Positions 8,698 through 18,195 of a stretch of DNA of 34,063 nt are shown here, one piece after another (the stretch's first letter is position 1; the number at the start of each line of letters is the position of its first letter). Under the pieces are notes generated by a model that did no database searches, was not told where the DNA came from, and worked only from the letters and a program-made list of their open reading frames with translations. The stretch is from assembly GCA_017303505.1 (NCBI GenBank), contig JAFLCP010000084.1:1-34063 (forward strand), given 5' to 3'. The translations under genes were made by a program, and so were the position numbers. Origin of the DNA: Planctomycetota bacterium (lineage in GTDB: Bacteria; Planctomycetota; Planctomycetia; Pirellulales; Pirellulaceae).

Positions 8698-10098
8698 ATG
8701 TTGCGTTGGAACTTAACTTGGCTGGCATTTCTGGCTGTAGCGCCATGGGCTTCGATTGCCTACGCTCAGAATAACGCCACAGAAACGGATGGTAATGCCA
8801 CGGGTCGACGTCCCATCGCTGCATCACCATCGCCACCCAATGCTTCATTCCATGTTCAGTCGAATGCGCCCAGCTTAACTTCCCCAACTACCGTATCGGG
8901 CAAACGTCCACGCAGCGTTTATGCACCTGGCGACATGAAGTCACAATCGACTTCGCAATTAGCCGCTAACAAAACCAAATGGCTTCCGCCACGACCTAGC
9001 CAAGCAGTTCCGACTCTTACCATCAATCCTTCCTTACCGAAGTACGATACTCGTGTCGCTTCGAACCAACTTCGCAAGCCTGTTGCAGAAGGCGATTCGA
9101 CAGTGGTCCATTCCGCGTTCTATGAACCACAACCACCTTCGATGCCAACTTTTCCAGGAGGCGCACCACCCATCGGATCATCCAATCCGTCCGCTGCTCC
9201 GTCGGGTACATTTCCACCGGGTACATTTCCGCAGGGCAACCCGCCCACATTTGGAGGCTCGGGTGGTTCATTGAGCGATGCTCCACCAAGTTCATTGGGA
9301 AGTGGTGCTCCTACATCACCCCAACCATTAATCCCTGGAGGTGGCTCAAGTCCTGTTGGAAACACTTTCGGCGGATCGGGCTCTACACTTCCAGCCGTTC
9401 CTGCAGCCCCACCAGCATCCGGGGTTCGCTCAGCTACACCACCCGCAGCTTCGTATCCGATGCCTGGTATTGCCGGCCAAGGGAACCCACAAGGAAATAT
9501 CCAGGGAGGTGTAAGAGGAACGACTTCAGGTAACACTACCATGCCGCAACCATTGGGAAGTGCTGCAGGAGTTCCATCTTCTGCTGTTCCTGGTGCATTT
9601 TCTGGCGCGACTCCCATGACCAACATGACTAACCCCAACTATGCAGCACCTGCGACTCGACCAGGCTACGCAACGGGCGAACCTTTTGTAACAGGTCCAC
9701 CTCGGCAAGTGGAAATGCCCTACACCCATGCAACCGTTGCCAATAACTCTTGTTTACCGGGCTGGTTTCAACGTTCGAGCACACCCGTGGCCACAACTCC
9801 GACCGCAGCCATGAACAATACCACCAGCGGCGTTTATCCGGCGAACACTTATCCAACCAATCCATCCACAACCAATCCGAATGGTTATCCAGGAGTACCG
9901 GGCTACATCGTGCCACCGACAGTTACACAAAACATGGCACCGCAAATGTTCTCACCTAACAACAATGGCTATACGCCACTGGTGAATTGGGGAACGGAAA
10001 GCAGCAACGTAACGATCGGCCGTGGTATGTTTGGCGGACCAACTGTCTACGTGAACAACGAGCCCGTACGAAACTTCTTCCGCTATGTTTTCCATTGA
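8698..10098 (+). CDS. Secreted Pro/Gly/Ser/Thr-rich low-complexity protein
   Basis: A 466-residue protein with start at ATG 8698; GGGGAA at 8685-8690 is a good binding site, and the TTG at 8683 would lie on top of it. Residues 1-24 are a signal peptide ending in AYA before QNN. Most of the mature protein is low complexity, rich in Pro, Gly, Ser, Thr, Ala and Asn. Short repeats occur, for example GTFPPGTFPQG near residue 170, made by two copies of GGGTACATTTCC (9204-9215, 9219-9230). Only one cysteine is evident, in NNSCLPGW. The last ~45 residues are more ordered, with an aromatic end (NFFRYVFH). No known domain is recognised. It could be a cell-surface, stalk or matrix protein; this is inference from composition only. 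Confidence 0.82.
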   Translation: MLRWNLTWLAFLAVAPWASIAYAQNNATETDGNATGRRPIAASPSPPNASFHVQSNAPSLTSPTTVSGKRPRSVYAPGDMKSQSTSQLAANKTKWLPPRPSQAVPTLTINPSLPKYDTRVASNQLRKPVAEGDSTVVHSAFYEPQPPSMPTFPGGAPPIGSSNPSAAPSGTFPPGTFPQGNPPTFGGSGGSLSDAPPSSLGSGAPTSPQPLIPGGGSSPVGNTFGGSGSTLPAVPAAPPASGVRSATPPAASYPMPGIAGQGNPQGNIQGGVRGTTSGNTTMPQPLGSAAGVPSSAVPGAFSGATPMTNMTNPNYAAPATRPGYATGEPFVTGPPRQVEMPYTHATVANNSCLPGWFQRSSTPVATTPTAAMNNTTSGVYPANTYPTNPSTTNPNGYPGVPGYIVPPTVTQNMAPQMFSPNNNGYTPLVNWGTESSNVTIGRGMFGGPTVYVNNEPVRNFFRYVFH

Positions 10099-10144
10099 TC
10101 ATTCATGCCCAGCCCTTGCCCACTGAAGTCCCCTGAAAGGTCAC

Positions 10145-10170
10145 CACGAAATTTACGAAGGACACGAAAT
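10145..10170 (+). repeat. Short CACGAAAT direct repeat in an intergenic region
   Basis: CACGAAAT occurs at 10145-10152 and 10163-10170, with a third partial copy (TACGAAGG) between them. The stretch lies in the 157-bp gap between the Pro/Gly-rich gene and the small protease-like gene. I see no promoter or terminator there. Similar ACGAA-rich strings are common as dispersed intergenic repeats in some large genomes, but that cannot be checked from this window. Confidence 0.4.
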
Positions 10171-10255
10171 ATAGAATTCGATTCGGAGTGATGGATTTGA
10201 CCGAAGCGCATTTGAGCTGAGGCAGAAGTTTTTACTCAAAGAGTGAATTTCATTT

Positions 10256-10561
10256 ATGGGATGGGCGACACAGTACATTGCCAAATTGATGGCCGGTGAG
10301 ACCGTGAGCTTTCGCCCGCGGGGCAACTCGATGGTTGGCAAGATCGAATCAGGCCAATTATGCACCGTCGTTCCCATTTCCACAGACGACCCAATCCATG
10401 TGGGCGATATCGTGCTTTGCAAAGTAAATGGTCGTGAATACCTACACTTAGTAAAGGCCACGCAGGGAGAACGATTTCAAATCGGCAACAATCGCGGTCG
10501 GATCAATGGCTGGATTGCTCGCAGCTCCATCTTTGGACGGTGTATCAAAGTCGAACCGTAA
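10256..10561 (+). CDS. Small S24/S26-like serine peptidase domain protein
   Basis: A 101-residue stand-alone domain resembling the peptidase domain of LexA/UmuD-type and signal-peptidase-type enzymes. It shows FRPRGNSM with Ser25 as candidate nucleophile, then GQLCTVVPI, HVGDIVLCKV and EYLHLVKATQG with Lys67 as candidate general base, then GNNRG. The 42-residue Ser-Lys spacing is close to that of S24 and short S26 enzymes. There is no DNA-binding domain and no membrane anchor, so it is neither a classical LexA nor a standard leader peptidase. The ribosome binding site is weak (AAAGAGTG upstream), so the start is uncertain. Flanking genes are unrelated and give no hint of the substrate. It might be self-processing, or act on one partner protein. 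Confidence 0.72.
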   Translation: MGWATQYIAKLMAGETVSFRPRGNSMVGKIESGQLCTVVPISTDDPIHVGDIVLCKVNGREYLHLVKATQGERFQIGNNRGRINGWIARSSIFGRCIKVEP

Positions 10562-10861
10562 CGGAAATCTGGAAGGCATCAGGCTGCCGTACATATGACT
10601 TTTCGGATTTGCCATGAAAGATACCGGATCTCGTATTGTATTTGGCTCCATTCGCAATGAGAATTTTCCTGGGCGTCTCTTTAGATTTTTCGACCGTAAG
10701 CAGTCATAATTCCATATCGACAGCACGGACTTGAAATGCCAGCGCCATCATCTCATCGTGCGAACTAACGCATCAAGTTCCAGTTCGCTTCCAGGCCTAC
10801 AACTTATTTGGGCATACCTTTGCTCTTTTGATTCGACTCCATTACTTCTTCTACTGAGCCA
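10562..10861 (+). other. 300-bp intergenic region, no gene seen
   Basis: No credible reading frame was found on either strand; those present lack binding sites and look random. I see no convincing terminator with a T-tract after the protease-like gene and no clear -35/-10 pair before the DUF1254 gene. A weak complementary pair, ACGG...CCGT (10561-10593), spans the first 30 bp. The region presumably carries the promoter of the DUF1254 gene. Confidence 0.5.
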
Positions 10862-12400
10862 ATGACAATCAAACACCAACAAACCTTGCTAGCCGTTGTG
10901 GCCGCATTCTTATTGACCACCCCACTCAACTTACTTGCACAGGATCGCTACTCGATTCCAGCAGATCCAAACCTCAAGTATTCGACGCCAATTGCTCCCG
11001 GAGTGGCAGTCCCAGACAAGATCGAAAGTTCTATCGGAACACTCAATCTCAACTACGGCTACCCATCAGCCGATACCGTCGAGAAAATTTACGACAACCT
11101 CGATCGCTCGCGCGCCTTACAAGCTTATCTGATGGCGATCCCAATCGTGAATCAAGCTGGTATGCGCGATTCGCTCGCTCAGTTTGGTCCAGCCAATCAA
11201 ACGGACGTCATTTGGGAGAATCTCGTCGATCCGCGCACGGTCGAACTTACTGCTAACGACAACACGATTTACAACTTCATTTGGCTCGATACCAAGAAAG
11301 GCCCGTTGGTGGTTGAAGTCCCACCTGAGGTATTAGGTGGCGTAAACGATTTTTGGTATCGCTGGGTGGCCGATGTTGGTATCACGGGCGAAGATAAAGG
11401 CAAGGGAGGCAAGTATCTTGTCCTCCCTCCTGACTACAAAGGCGAAGTACCAACGGGCTATGTGGTCCTGAAGCCAAGCACTTACGGTAATTGGCTGTTC
11501 TTCCGCGCATTTGTGGTCAATGGTTCCACCAAGCCTGGTATAGAACTCGTCAAGAAACACCTCAAGATCTATCAGTTATCCGATGCCGCAAATCCTCCTG
11601 CGATGAAGTTTGTCAATGGCTCAGACATCCCTTCTACATTTGTTGCACCAGGGGATTATGCTTTCTGGGAAATGCTCAACCAAGTCATTCAGGAAGAGCC
11701 ATCGAGTGGCAGCGATGCGACGATGCTGGGCTTGTTTGCCTCTATTGGTATCGAAAAAGGAAAACCATTTGCGCCTGATGAACGGATGAAGAAAATCCTT
11801 ACCGATGCTGCCAACATCGGCGCTGTAACTGCGCGAACCATTGCCTTCAAGATTCGCAACAAAGATGCCTACTATTTTCCCAATAGCACTTGGCGTCTGC
11901 CATTCTTCGGCGGTTATAAGTTCGAAACGTCGCCCGGCGTCACCAACATGGACGGCTACATCTTCTACTACTATTTCGCCACCGGCGTCACTCCAGCCAT
12001 GGAGATGAAAATGGTAGGTAAAGGCTCTCAGTATCCATGGTCCGTGCAAGATTCCAATGGCAACCCATTCGATGGTGGCAAGAACTACAAGATGCGTCTT
12101 CCACCCAACGTACCGGTAAAGGACTTTTGGTCTGTCATCGTTTACGACAACCAAACGCGTTCGATGATCCAAACGAATCAAAAAGCTCCAAGCGTGACCA
12201 GCCAAGCGACGAACCTCAAAAAGAACGCTGATGGTTCCGTCGATGTCTACTTCGGCCCCAAGGCCCCCTCAGGCTTTGAAAACAATTGGGTACAGACGTT
12301 GCCAGGCAAAGGCTGGTTCATGATCCTGCGCCTCTATGGCCCACTTGAACCTTGGTTCGATAAGTCATGGCGTCCCGGCGAAATCGAACTGGTAAAGTGA
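10862..12400 (+). CDS. DUF1254/DUF1214 domain protein, exported
   Basis: A 512-residue protein with signal peptide at residues 1-26 (ending NLLAQ). The DUF1254 region (about 75-215) contains LQAYLMAIPIVNQAGMRD and IYNFIWLDTKKGPLVVEVPP. The C-terminal DUF1214 region (about 395-510) contains LPPNVPVKDFWSVIVYDNQTRSMIQTN and ends with PGKGWFMILRLYGPLEPWFDKSWRPGEIE, the usual closing block. Both domains form beta-sandwich modules found together in many bacteria and some giant viruses; their activity is not established. The length fits the family. It stands alone, between a 300-bp and a 299-bp gap. The start at ATG 10862 is chosen because it immediately precedes the signal peptide, though the upstream binding site is poor. 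Confidence 0.9.
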   Translation: MTIKHQQTLLAVVAAFLLTTPLNLLAQDRYSIPADPNLKYSTPIAPGVAVPDKIESSIGTLNLNYGYPSADTVEKIYDNLDRSRALQAYLMAIPIVNQAGMRDSLAQFGPANQTDVIWENLVDPRTVELTANDNTIYNFIWLDTKKGPLVVEVPPEVLGGVNDFWYRWVADVGITGEDKGKGGKYLVLPPDYKGEVPTGYVVLKPSTYGNWLFFRAFVVNGSTKPGIELVKKHLKIYQLSDAANPPAMKFVNGSDIPSTFVAPGDYAFWEMLNQVIQEEPSSGSDATMLGLFASIGIEKGKPFAPDERMKKILTDAANIGAVTARTIAFKIRNKDAYYFPNSTWRLPFFGGYKFETSPGVTNMDGYIFYYYFATGVTPAMEMKMVGKGSQYPWSVQDSNGNPFDGGKNYKMRLPPNVPVKDFWSVIVYDNQTRSMIQTNQKAPSVTSQATNLKKNADGSVDVYFGPKAPSGFENNWVQTLPGKGWFMILRLYGPLEPWFDKSWRPGEIELVK

Positions 12401-12699
12401 AACTTCGGGGAGCGCCATCCATGATCTCGATGGTACTGCTTCCCTCAACTTCGTAGTGGACGTAGGAGTTACCCTATGACTCTTGCGTCCCGATGAAGCT
12501 ATTCGCAGCTTATATGTGGGGCGTCTGAACAACGCCACTTGCTCCTGTCTGGCCCGCGAATATTCAACTTTATCGTTACAATCCGCACCGATAGCTGGTT
12601 TGTCGCGCTGTTGCTTTCATCAGCACGACAAGCCACTTCGGACCGTATCCTACGCTTGGGAAGATCTCGATTCTTTCCAACATCATTTTGTCAGCCATC
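12401..12699 (+). other. 299-bp intergenic region with a weak cruciform
   Basis: No gene is supported. Right after the DUF1254 stop there is a nested inverted repeat: GGGGAGC (12407-12413) with GCTTCCC (12438-12444), one mismatch, enclosing CCATC (12415-12419) with GATGG (12429-12433). It lacks a T-tract, so it is at best a weak terminator or an RNA 3'-end stabiliser. Two short frames in this stretch have no binding site and run into the flippase gene out of frame. The flippase promoter must lie here, but no good consensus is visible. Confidence 0.45.
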
Positions 12700-14310
12700 A
12701 TGTCCCAACCTCATAACGCTACGGATTCGCCCCCTTCGAATGCCAAAGCGTGGCAGGCAGATTCCTTTGGACATGGCTTGCTGGCCTTGTTAGTTTCCAA
12801 CGTCCTACAACGTGGATTGGGACTGGCCCGCAATCTCCTTTTTTGTTGGCTGATGCTCGATACTGAGCTCGGTGTCTGGTCTCTGATCCAAACGTTTGTT
12901 TTCTTAGCTGCTCCACTCGCCGTTCTCGGACTGCCTGGCTCTTACTCGCGATACATCGAACACTATCGCCAACAAGGCCAGCTTGCTCGTTTCCTTATTC
13001 AAACTGGAACGATCAGCGTCCTGGGTACACTCTTGTTGGTCGCCACACTCTTGTCGGCTCCCGGATTCTTCTCGCTTTGGATCACTGGCGCTGAACAATC
13101 ATTGGCAAGTATGCTCGCCATTTGTTTTTGCCTGGTAGCCATCATCACCTTTATCTCACTAGCTGAAGTGGCCAGCGGCTTACGCCAAATTCGACTCGTG
13201 TCGAAGATGCACTTTGTGAACAGCCTTGCCTTCACTTTTATCGGTCTAGCAGCCCTTTCGATTTCATCTTCGTGGCAAGCCTTGGTGATCGCCTTCGGCT
13301 GCGCCCACTTCATCGGCTCGCTTCCGATGCTCACTCTTTGTTCTCGCTTCAAAGCTGCAGAAAACTCCGAGTCGCCATCGCACGCATTAACCAGCGACAT
13401 AGTCACCACTCCGAGCAAAGCCTCCGCTCACGCTTGGTCGATGTGGAGCCGCTTGCTGCGTTATGCTGCCTCGATCTGGTTGATGAATCTCTTGATCAAC
13501 TTATTCGACGTCCTCGATCGATACATGCTGCTTTATTGGATCGATGCCGGCACCGAATACAGTCAAGCACTACTTGGCCAATACCATGCTGCCAGAATTT
13601 TCCCCTTACTATTGCTTAGCCTTGGCTCGATGCTCTCCAATATGTTGCTCCCCTATGTAACAGCCGATTGGGAAGCGGGACATAAAGATCAAGCTGGCGC
13701 ACGAGTCACCGATTGCCTCAAGCTTTGCTCGTTAGTGCTTTGGATTGGTTCGCTGGCGTTTATGATTCCAGCTCCCTGGATTTTCGATATTGGTTTGCAA
13801 CATCGATACCAGCTCGGTTTAGAAGTACAACCTGCCTGTTTGCTTATTACGATTTGGGGAGCATTGTTTTTAATCGCCCAAAACTACTTGCTCTGTGCCG
13901 AACGAGGCAGAACGGTCGTTCTCATTTGCGCTCTGGGCTTGGCCTTCAATGCGGCCCTCAATGTGTTACTGATCCCTACGCTTGAACTCCAAGGGGCCGT
14001 AACGGCAACTTGGCTCGCAAATGGTCTTTTATTGACCATGGTGCTGCTGGCCATTCGCAGCGCGGGCTGCAAACTCGATCGCACCTTGTGGCTTACGCTC
14101 TTCGCACCAGCTTCTCTTATTGCGGGTGTTGAACTCTCCGCACTCACGCTGTCTGCCATGCTGGTGCTGGCAGCGCGAACCGATTGGTTCATCAGTTCAG
14201 CCGATCGACTCCGCATCGAAGAGCTGTTGACGAAGTATCAACGATTCATTCCTCAGCGACTTCGACGCTCTGGAATCTTCATTCCCACGGCTAACATCGT
14301 AGCCCGTTAA
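12700..14310 (+). CDS. Polysaccharide flippase, Wzx/MVF-type membrane protein
   Basis: A 536-residue membrane protein. The start is set at ATG 12700; the in-frame TTG at 12688 is less likely. About twelve to fourteen hydrophobic segments are seen, starting with LLALLVSNVLQRGLGLARNLLFCWLM near residue 28, which matches the N-terminus of oligosaccharide flippases (polysaccharide biosynthesis family, MOP superfamily). The fold would export lipid-linked sugar repeats across the inner membrane. The middle block LLRYAASIWLMNLLINLFDVLDRYMLLYWI is typical of the second half of these proteins. Neighbours are not glycosyltransferases, but an LPG-synthase-type/GT2/GT-C set lies about 14 kb downstream. 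It ends in a hairpin shared with the convergent typA gene. Confidence 0.85.
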   Translation: MSQPHNATDSPPSNAKAWQADSFGHGLLALLVSNVLQRGLGLARNLLFCWLMLDTELGVWSLIQTFVFLAAPLAVLGLPGSYSRYIEHYRQQGQLARFLIQTGTISVLGTLLLVATLLSAPGFFSLWITGAEQSLASMLAICFCLVAIITFISLAEVASGLRQIRLVSKMHFVNSLAFTFIGLAALSISSSWQALVIAFGCAHFIGSLPMLTLCSRFKAAENSESPSHALTSDIVTTPSKASAHAWSMWSRLLRYAASIWLMNLLINLFDVLDRYMLLYWIDAGTEYSQALLGQYHAARIFPLLLLSLGSMLSNMLLPYVTADWEAGHKDQAGARVTDCLKLCSLVLWIGSLAFMIPAPWIFDIGLQHRYQLGLEVQPACLLITIWGALFLIAQNYLLCAERGRTVVLICALGLAFNAALNVLLIPTLELQGAVTATWLANGLLLTMVLLAIRSAGCKLDRTLWLTLFAPASLIAGVELSALTLSAMLVLAARTDWFISSADRLRIEELLTKYQRFIPQRLRRSGIFIPTANIVAR

Positions 14311-14330
14311 GTACGTGATACGCGCACGAA

Positions 14331-14368
14331 AAAACCATCGTTCGCTTTGATAAACAAACGATGGTTTT
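14331..14368 (-). terminator. typA: Terminator between flippase and typA, stronger for typA
   Basis: A perfect 12-bp stem, AAAACCATCGTT (14331-14342) with AACGATGGTTTT (14357-14368), has a 14-nt loop. Read on the minus strand it ends in six T residues, a good intrinsic terminator for typA, which stops at 14397. On the plus strand only four T residues follow, so it may also end the convergent flippase transcript, less efficiently. Confidence 0.88.
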
Positions 14369-14396
14369 GAGTTAAGTTTCTATATCGGCTGGGATA

Positions 14397-16214
14397 CTAG
14401 ACCATCGAAGCCGCGCGACCTTGGCGACGACGATCGCTTTCCTTCAGCGAGATCTTGCGCAAACGAATCGTCTGTGGTGTGATCTCGACAAGTTCATCGT
14501 CTTCAATGTATTCCAAAGCAGCTTCCAGATACAAAATTCGCGGTGGCTTGAGGATCACGTTTTCATCGCTACCCGAAGCTCGCATGTTGGTGAGTTTCTT
14601 TTCGCGACAAGGGTTCACGGTCAAGTCGTTATCGCGCGCATTTTCGCCCACGATCATACCTTCATAGATTTCTTGACCTGGGGCCACGAACAGTTCACTA
14701 CGATCCTGCAAACCGAAGAGTGCAAACGGCACAGCTTTGCCAGTGACCATCGAGACCAAAACACCATTGGTTCGCTTCGGTACTTCTGCTTCCATCGGAC
14801 GATATTCCGAGAAGCGATGGTTGATGATCGCTGTACCTTGCGTCGCGTTGAGCATGCGGGTTCGCAAACCGATCAATCCGCGAGCTGGAATACTGAAGCG
14901 GAGCATCGTGTAATCACCACGTGGGTTCATTTCATCGAGCATACCGCGACGATTGCCGACCATTTCCATGACAGGACCAACTTTATCAGTTGGCACATCC
15001 ACCGTGAGCGACTCGAATGGCTCGCAAGTCACTCCATCGATTTCTTTGAGAACCACACGCGGCTTGCCAACCGAAAGCTCAAAGCCTTCGCGTCGCATGG
15101 TTTCGATAAGAACGGCCAAGTGCAAAACACCGCGACCGCTTACTGCATATGCATCAGCCCCTTCCATCGGACGCATACGCAGAGCCACGTTGCGTTCAAG
15201 CTCTTTCTCTAAACGTCCACGCAACTGGCGAGTGGTAACATACTTACCTTCGCGTCCTGCGAATGGAGAGCTATTGATGCTGAAGATCATTTCTAGCGTA
15301 GGTTCGTCGACCTTCAAACGTGGCAATGGATCAGGAAAGCCTCGCTGACAAATGGTGTCGCCGATTTCGACGTTATCCATGCCAACAATGGCCGTCACAT
15401 CACCCGCCGTTGCCTCATCGACTTCAGCCCGACCTAAATTGTCAAACGTAAAGAGATTGACCACGTTCGATGGCACAACCGAGTTCTCTTTGACGAGATC
15501 GATCTGCTGATTCTTGCTAATAGAACCTGCTTGCACACGGCCCACTGCAATACGACCAACGTACTCAGACCAATCCAAGTTGGTTACCAACATGCGGAAT
15601 GGCTTGTTCTCTTCAACTTCTGGTCCAGGAATCTTTTCCAAAACCATATCGAGCAAAGGCTGCATCGAGGTGCCGCGAACATTCGGATCCAAAGTCGCAA
15701 AACCTTCTTTGGCCGATGCAAACACATAGGAAAAATCTTCCAAGAAGTGTTCACCACCTAGGTCGACCAACAACGACAAAGCTTCATCGAGAACTTCCAT
15801 CGCTCGAGCATCGGGGCGGTCAATTTTATTGATCACCACAATCGGTCGCACACCAGCTTCCAGCGCCTTGGACAATACGAAGCGTGTTTGAGGCATCGGG
15901 CCTTCAGCGGCATCCATCAACACCAAGCACCCATCGGCCATACGCACCACGCGTTCCACTTCACCACCGAAGTCCGCGTGACCAGGGGTATCGATCAAAT
16001 TGATCTTCACACCCTTGTAGGGCAGGGCGATGTTCTTGGCCAAAATGGTAATACCACGTTCTTTTTCCAAGTCATTGCTGTCGAGAATACGCTCCCCTTG
16101 CAGCTGTGAATCGCGAAACTGTCCGCTCTGACGAAGCAAACAGTCGACCAGGGTCGTTTTGCCATGGTCAACGTGAGCGATAATCACAATGTTACGAATG
16201 TCATCTCGACGCAT
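14397..16214 (-). CDS. typA: Ribosome-associated GTPase TypA/BipA
   Basis: A 605-residue translational GTPase of full family length. G1 is AHVDHGKT (13-20), the switch I threonine lies in RGIT (52-55), G3 is DTPGH (75-79) and G4 is NKID (129-132). The C-terminal half has the EF-G-like domains and the BipA-specific end, including FSIPARGLIGLRTRMLN, TGKAVPFALFGLQDR and LVEITPQTIRLRK. TypA binds the 70S ribosome and assists late ribosome assembly and translation under stress and low temperature. The start at 16214 gives the canonical N-terminus MRRDDIRNIVIIAHVDHG. The sulfatase gene lies 103 bp upstream on the same strand with no strong terminator between them, so read-through is possible, although typA probably has its own promoter. 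Confidence 0.97.
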   Translation of the reverse strand: MRRDDIRNIVIIAHVDHGKTTLVDCLLRQSGQFRDSQLQGERILDSNDLEKERGITILAKNIALPYKGVKINLIDTPGHADFGGEVERVVRMADGCLVLMDAAEGPMPQTRFVLSKALEAGVRPIVVINKIDRPDARAMEVLDEALSLLVDLGGEHFLEDFSYVFASAKEGFATLDPNVRGTSMQPLLDMVLEKIPGPEVEENKPFRMLVTNLDWSEYVGRIAVGRVQAGSISKNQQIDLVKENSVVPSNVVNLFTFDNLGRAEVDEATAGDVTAIVGMDNVEIGDTICQRGFPDPLPRLKVDEPTLEMIFSINSSPFAGREGKYVTTRQLRGRLEKELERNVALRMRPMEGADAYAVSGRGVLHLAVLIETMRREGFELSVGKPRVVLKEIDGVTCEPFESLTVDVPTDKVGPVMEMVGNRRGMLDEMNPRGDYTMLRFSIPARGLIGLRTRMLNATQGTAIINHRFSEYRPMEAEVPKRTNGVLVSMVTGKAVPFALFGLQDRSELFVAPGQEIYEGMIVGENARDNDLTVNPCREKKLTNMRASGSDENVILKPPRILYLEAALEYIEDDELVEITPQTIRLRKISLKESDRRRQGRAASMV

Positions 16215-16317
16215 AAAGTTCTCGTTAATTTTCCGATCATGTAATTTTGACCCATGACTTCCGCCTCACCTAATACGTTCGGTGATTGTCATGAATCTCT
16301 TGCTTGTCGTGCGTCAC

Positions 16318-17874
16318 CTAGGATTTAGGCGTCGCGTTCTTGGGTGCCACTTTCGCAGCGGGCCGATTCGCATTCCCTTTTTTCTTTGTCAGCGAATCAC
16401 CTAACTGCTCCCGCATAAGGTCAGCGGCTGCTGTGAGGCGGGTCACAATTTCAGGATGATCCGCAGCGACATCCATGGTTTCGCCAATATCATCCTTTAG
16501 GTTAAACAGCACCAGGGCTGTTTGCTCTTCGCGATACGGGGCCGGTTGCCCCGGTACTGTGACTTGCCCATTCAATGTTCGATAGCTGTGCGGAAAATGC
16601 AGTTTCCAGTTACCCTGGCGAACTGCCTGCAATTCCGCACCCCAATAGAAACAATAGGTTCGAGGCTCATCCCAATCGTCGGCACTACCCGTCATTAGCG
16701 AAGCAATATTCTCACCATCGATTGGTTTTTCGGGGAGGGGGCAATTTGCCAGATGAGCAATTGTGGGCAAAATATCGATGGTTGCTGTCAATGCCGAGCA
16801 CTCTCGACCTGCAGGAACCTTGCCCGGCCAACGCACAATACAAGGGACGCGAACGCCACCTTCCCAAGTTGTCCCTTTTCCCTCACGCAATGGTCCCGCC
16901 GAACCGGCGTGTGGACCATAAGAGAGCCATGGACCATTATCTGAAGTGAAAATCACTAGGGTATTATCGTCCAAACCATGCTTCTTCAATCGCTCCAAAA
17001 TCGTTCCCACGCTCCAATCGATTTCAGCGATAACGTCGGCATACAGTCCCTTGCCCGTTTTTCCCTCGAAGGCTTCGGAAGCATAGATGGGAACATGGGG
17101 CATGGCATGCGGCACATATAGAAAGAATGGCTTGTCCACATGGCGATCAATAAAGTCGACGGCTCGCTCGGTATACCAACGTGTTAATTGTTTTTGATCT
17201 TCAGGCGTAATCGGCTTCTTTTTCACCTCCGTACCCTCGACTAATGGGAGGTCCGGATAGCTTTTCGACGTCGGATGAAAGGGCCACATATCGTTGGAAT
17301 ATGGAAGCCCAAGATATTCATCAAACCCTTGCGCGGCAGGTAAGGTGGTTACATCGTCCCCTAAGTGCCATTTGCCAAAAATCGCTGTCGAATAACCTCG
17401 ACGTTTCAAGACATCTGCAATCGTCTCTTCCTCGGGTGCCAAACCTGTTCGCGAATTAGGCCCCAACGCTCCCATGACACCCACGCGATTTGAGTAGCAG
17501 CCGGTGAGCAGCGCCGCTCGAGATGCAGAGCACACGGCTTGGGCGACGTAAAAACTAGTGAAGCGGGTCCCTTCTTGGGCCATTTGATCCAAATTCGGTG
17601 TCACCATCTGTTTGCCACCGAAACAACCTAAGTCCGCATACCCTAAATCGTCCGCATAAACGACCACAAAATTGGGAGGCCGGTCGACAGACACCCGCTC
17701 AGCAGCCGCTAGCCAATCGCCCGCGAAACAGAAACTTGCCCAACTTGCCACGAAAAAGAGGACTAACCGACGACTTGCCGCCAAAGCACCTCGCAGAGCA
17801 GAAAAAGGGCGGGAAGTATTGGTGTTGCTTATAACCAGCTGCGTCGCAGGAACAACTCGTGTCAGGTTCAGCAT
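16318..17874 (-). CDS. Secreted formylglycine-dependent sulfatase
   Basis: A 518-residue sulfatase. The metal-binding start motif is [19 protein letters not shown] (Asp75 and Asp76), and the active-site motif is [11 protein letters not shown] with Cys115, the residue normally converted to formylglycine. The third position is Ala rather than Pro, an allowed variant. FGKWHLGD and later FTSDNGPW carry further catalytic residues. A hydrophobic signal sequence lies at about 36-58. The annotated N-terminus has an unusually long 35-residue lead before it; a TTG at about 17784 preceded by GAGG would give a more normal signal peptide, so the start is uncertain. The C-terminus is Lys/Ala/Asn-rich. Planctomycetes use such enzymes on sulfated algal polysaccharides. 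The maturation enzyme is not in the window. Confidence 0.93.
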   Translation of the reverse strand: MLNLTRVVPATQLVISNTNTSRPFSALRGALAASRRLVLFFVASWASFCFAGDWLAAAERVSVDRPPNFVVVYADDLGYADLGCFGGKQMVTPNLDQMAQEGTRFTSFYVAQAVCSASRAALLTGCYSNRVGVMGALGPNSRTGLAPEEETIADVLKRRGYSTAIFGKWHLGDDVTTLPAAQGFDEYLGLPYSNDMWPFHPTSKSYPDLPLVEGTEVKKKPITPEDQKQLTRWYTERAVDFIDRHVDKPFFLYVPHAMPHVPIYASEAFEGKTGKGLYADVIAEIDWSVGTILERLKKHGLDDNTLVIFTSDNGPWLSYGPHAGSAGPLREGKGTTWEGGVRVPCIVRWPGKVPAGRECSALTATIDILPTIAHLANCPLPEKPIDGENIASLMTGSADDWDEPRTYCFYWGAELQAVRQGNWKLHFPHSYRTLNGQVTVPGQPAPYREEQTALVLFNLKDDIGETMDVAADHPEIVTRLTAAADLMREQLGDSLTKKKGNANRPAAKVAPKNATPKS

Positions 17875-18130
17875 GGATCTACCCAGGAAGTTGGAAAGCG
17901 CGGTTGTAAAATTCGGTGCGAATCGTCATATTTTAGCAAATCGTTTCCATGCGACCTAATGCCTCGTTGCCAGAAGTCCTCTGCTCGACGTTGCTTAACA
18001 GGCCGTTTTGCGGTTTTCTTCAGGGAAAATCCAACGGATTGCAGGAGATGGGACGATAGCAGAATTGGATTTGCCCTGGTTTGCGAAGCCCTGGCAACCA
18101 ACTCCCACCGATTAGTTTTGAAAAACTTGA

Positions 18131-18166
18131 AATCCCGCAATCGAATGATGAAGCGGGATTCTTTTT
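18131..18166 (+). terminator. Terminator-like hairpin in the nqr leader
   Basis: An 8-bp perfect stem, AATCCCGC (18131-18138) with GCGGGATT (18153-18160), has a 14-nt loop and is followed directly by CTTTTT (18161-18166). There is no plus-strand gene upstream that it could terminate, since the nearest upstream gene runs the other way. It therefore sits inside the leader or promoter region of nqrA and may be an attenuator. Confidence 0.6.
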
Positions 18167-18173
18167 GGGAATA

Positions 18174-18195
18174 GTTTGTGAAATTTTTCACAAAC
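18174..18195 (+). promoter_or_regulatory. Second leader hairpin before nqrA
   Basis: A 10-bp perfect inverted repeat, GTTTGTGAAA (18174-18183) with TTTCACAAAC (18186-18195), separated by two bases, so about 9 bp with a 4-nt loop can form. It starts 8 bp after the T-tract of the preceding hairpin and lies 95 bp before nqrA. As DNA it is also a good dyad for a dimeric repressor. Confidence 0.55.

Noticed and set aside
12483..12793. Two short plus-strand reading frames before the flippase
   Set aside because: Neither has a binding site, both overlap each other, and one runs into the flippase gene out of frame.
14421..15212. 263-codon frame opposite typA
   Set aside because: It is antisense to a highly conserved gene, with His/Thr/Arg-rich random composition.
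18071..18110. SAM-riboswitch-like string CCCTGGCAACC in the nqr leader
   Set aside because: Only this short string fits; the rest of the SAM-I core and its stems are missing.
17959..18174. Possible 71-codon leader peptide before nqrA
   Set aside because: There is no binding site at its start and the translation looks random; its stop only happens to lie after the terminator-like hairpin.
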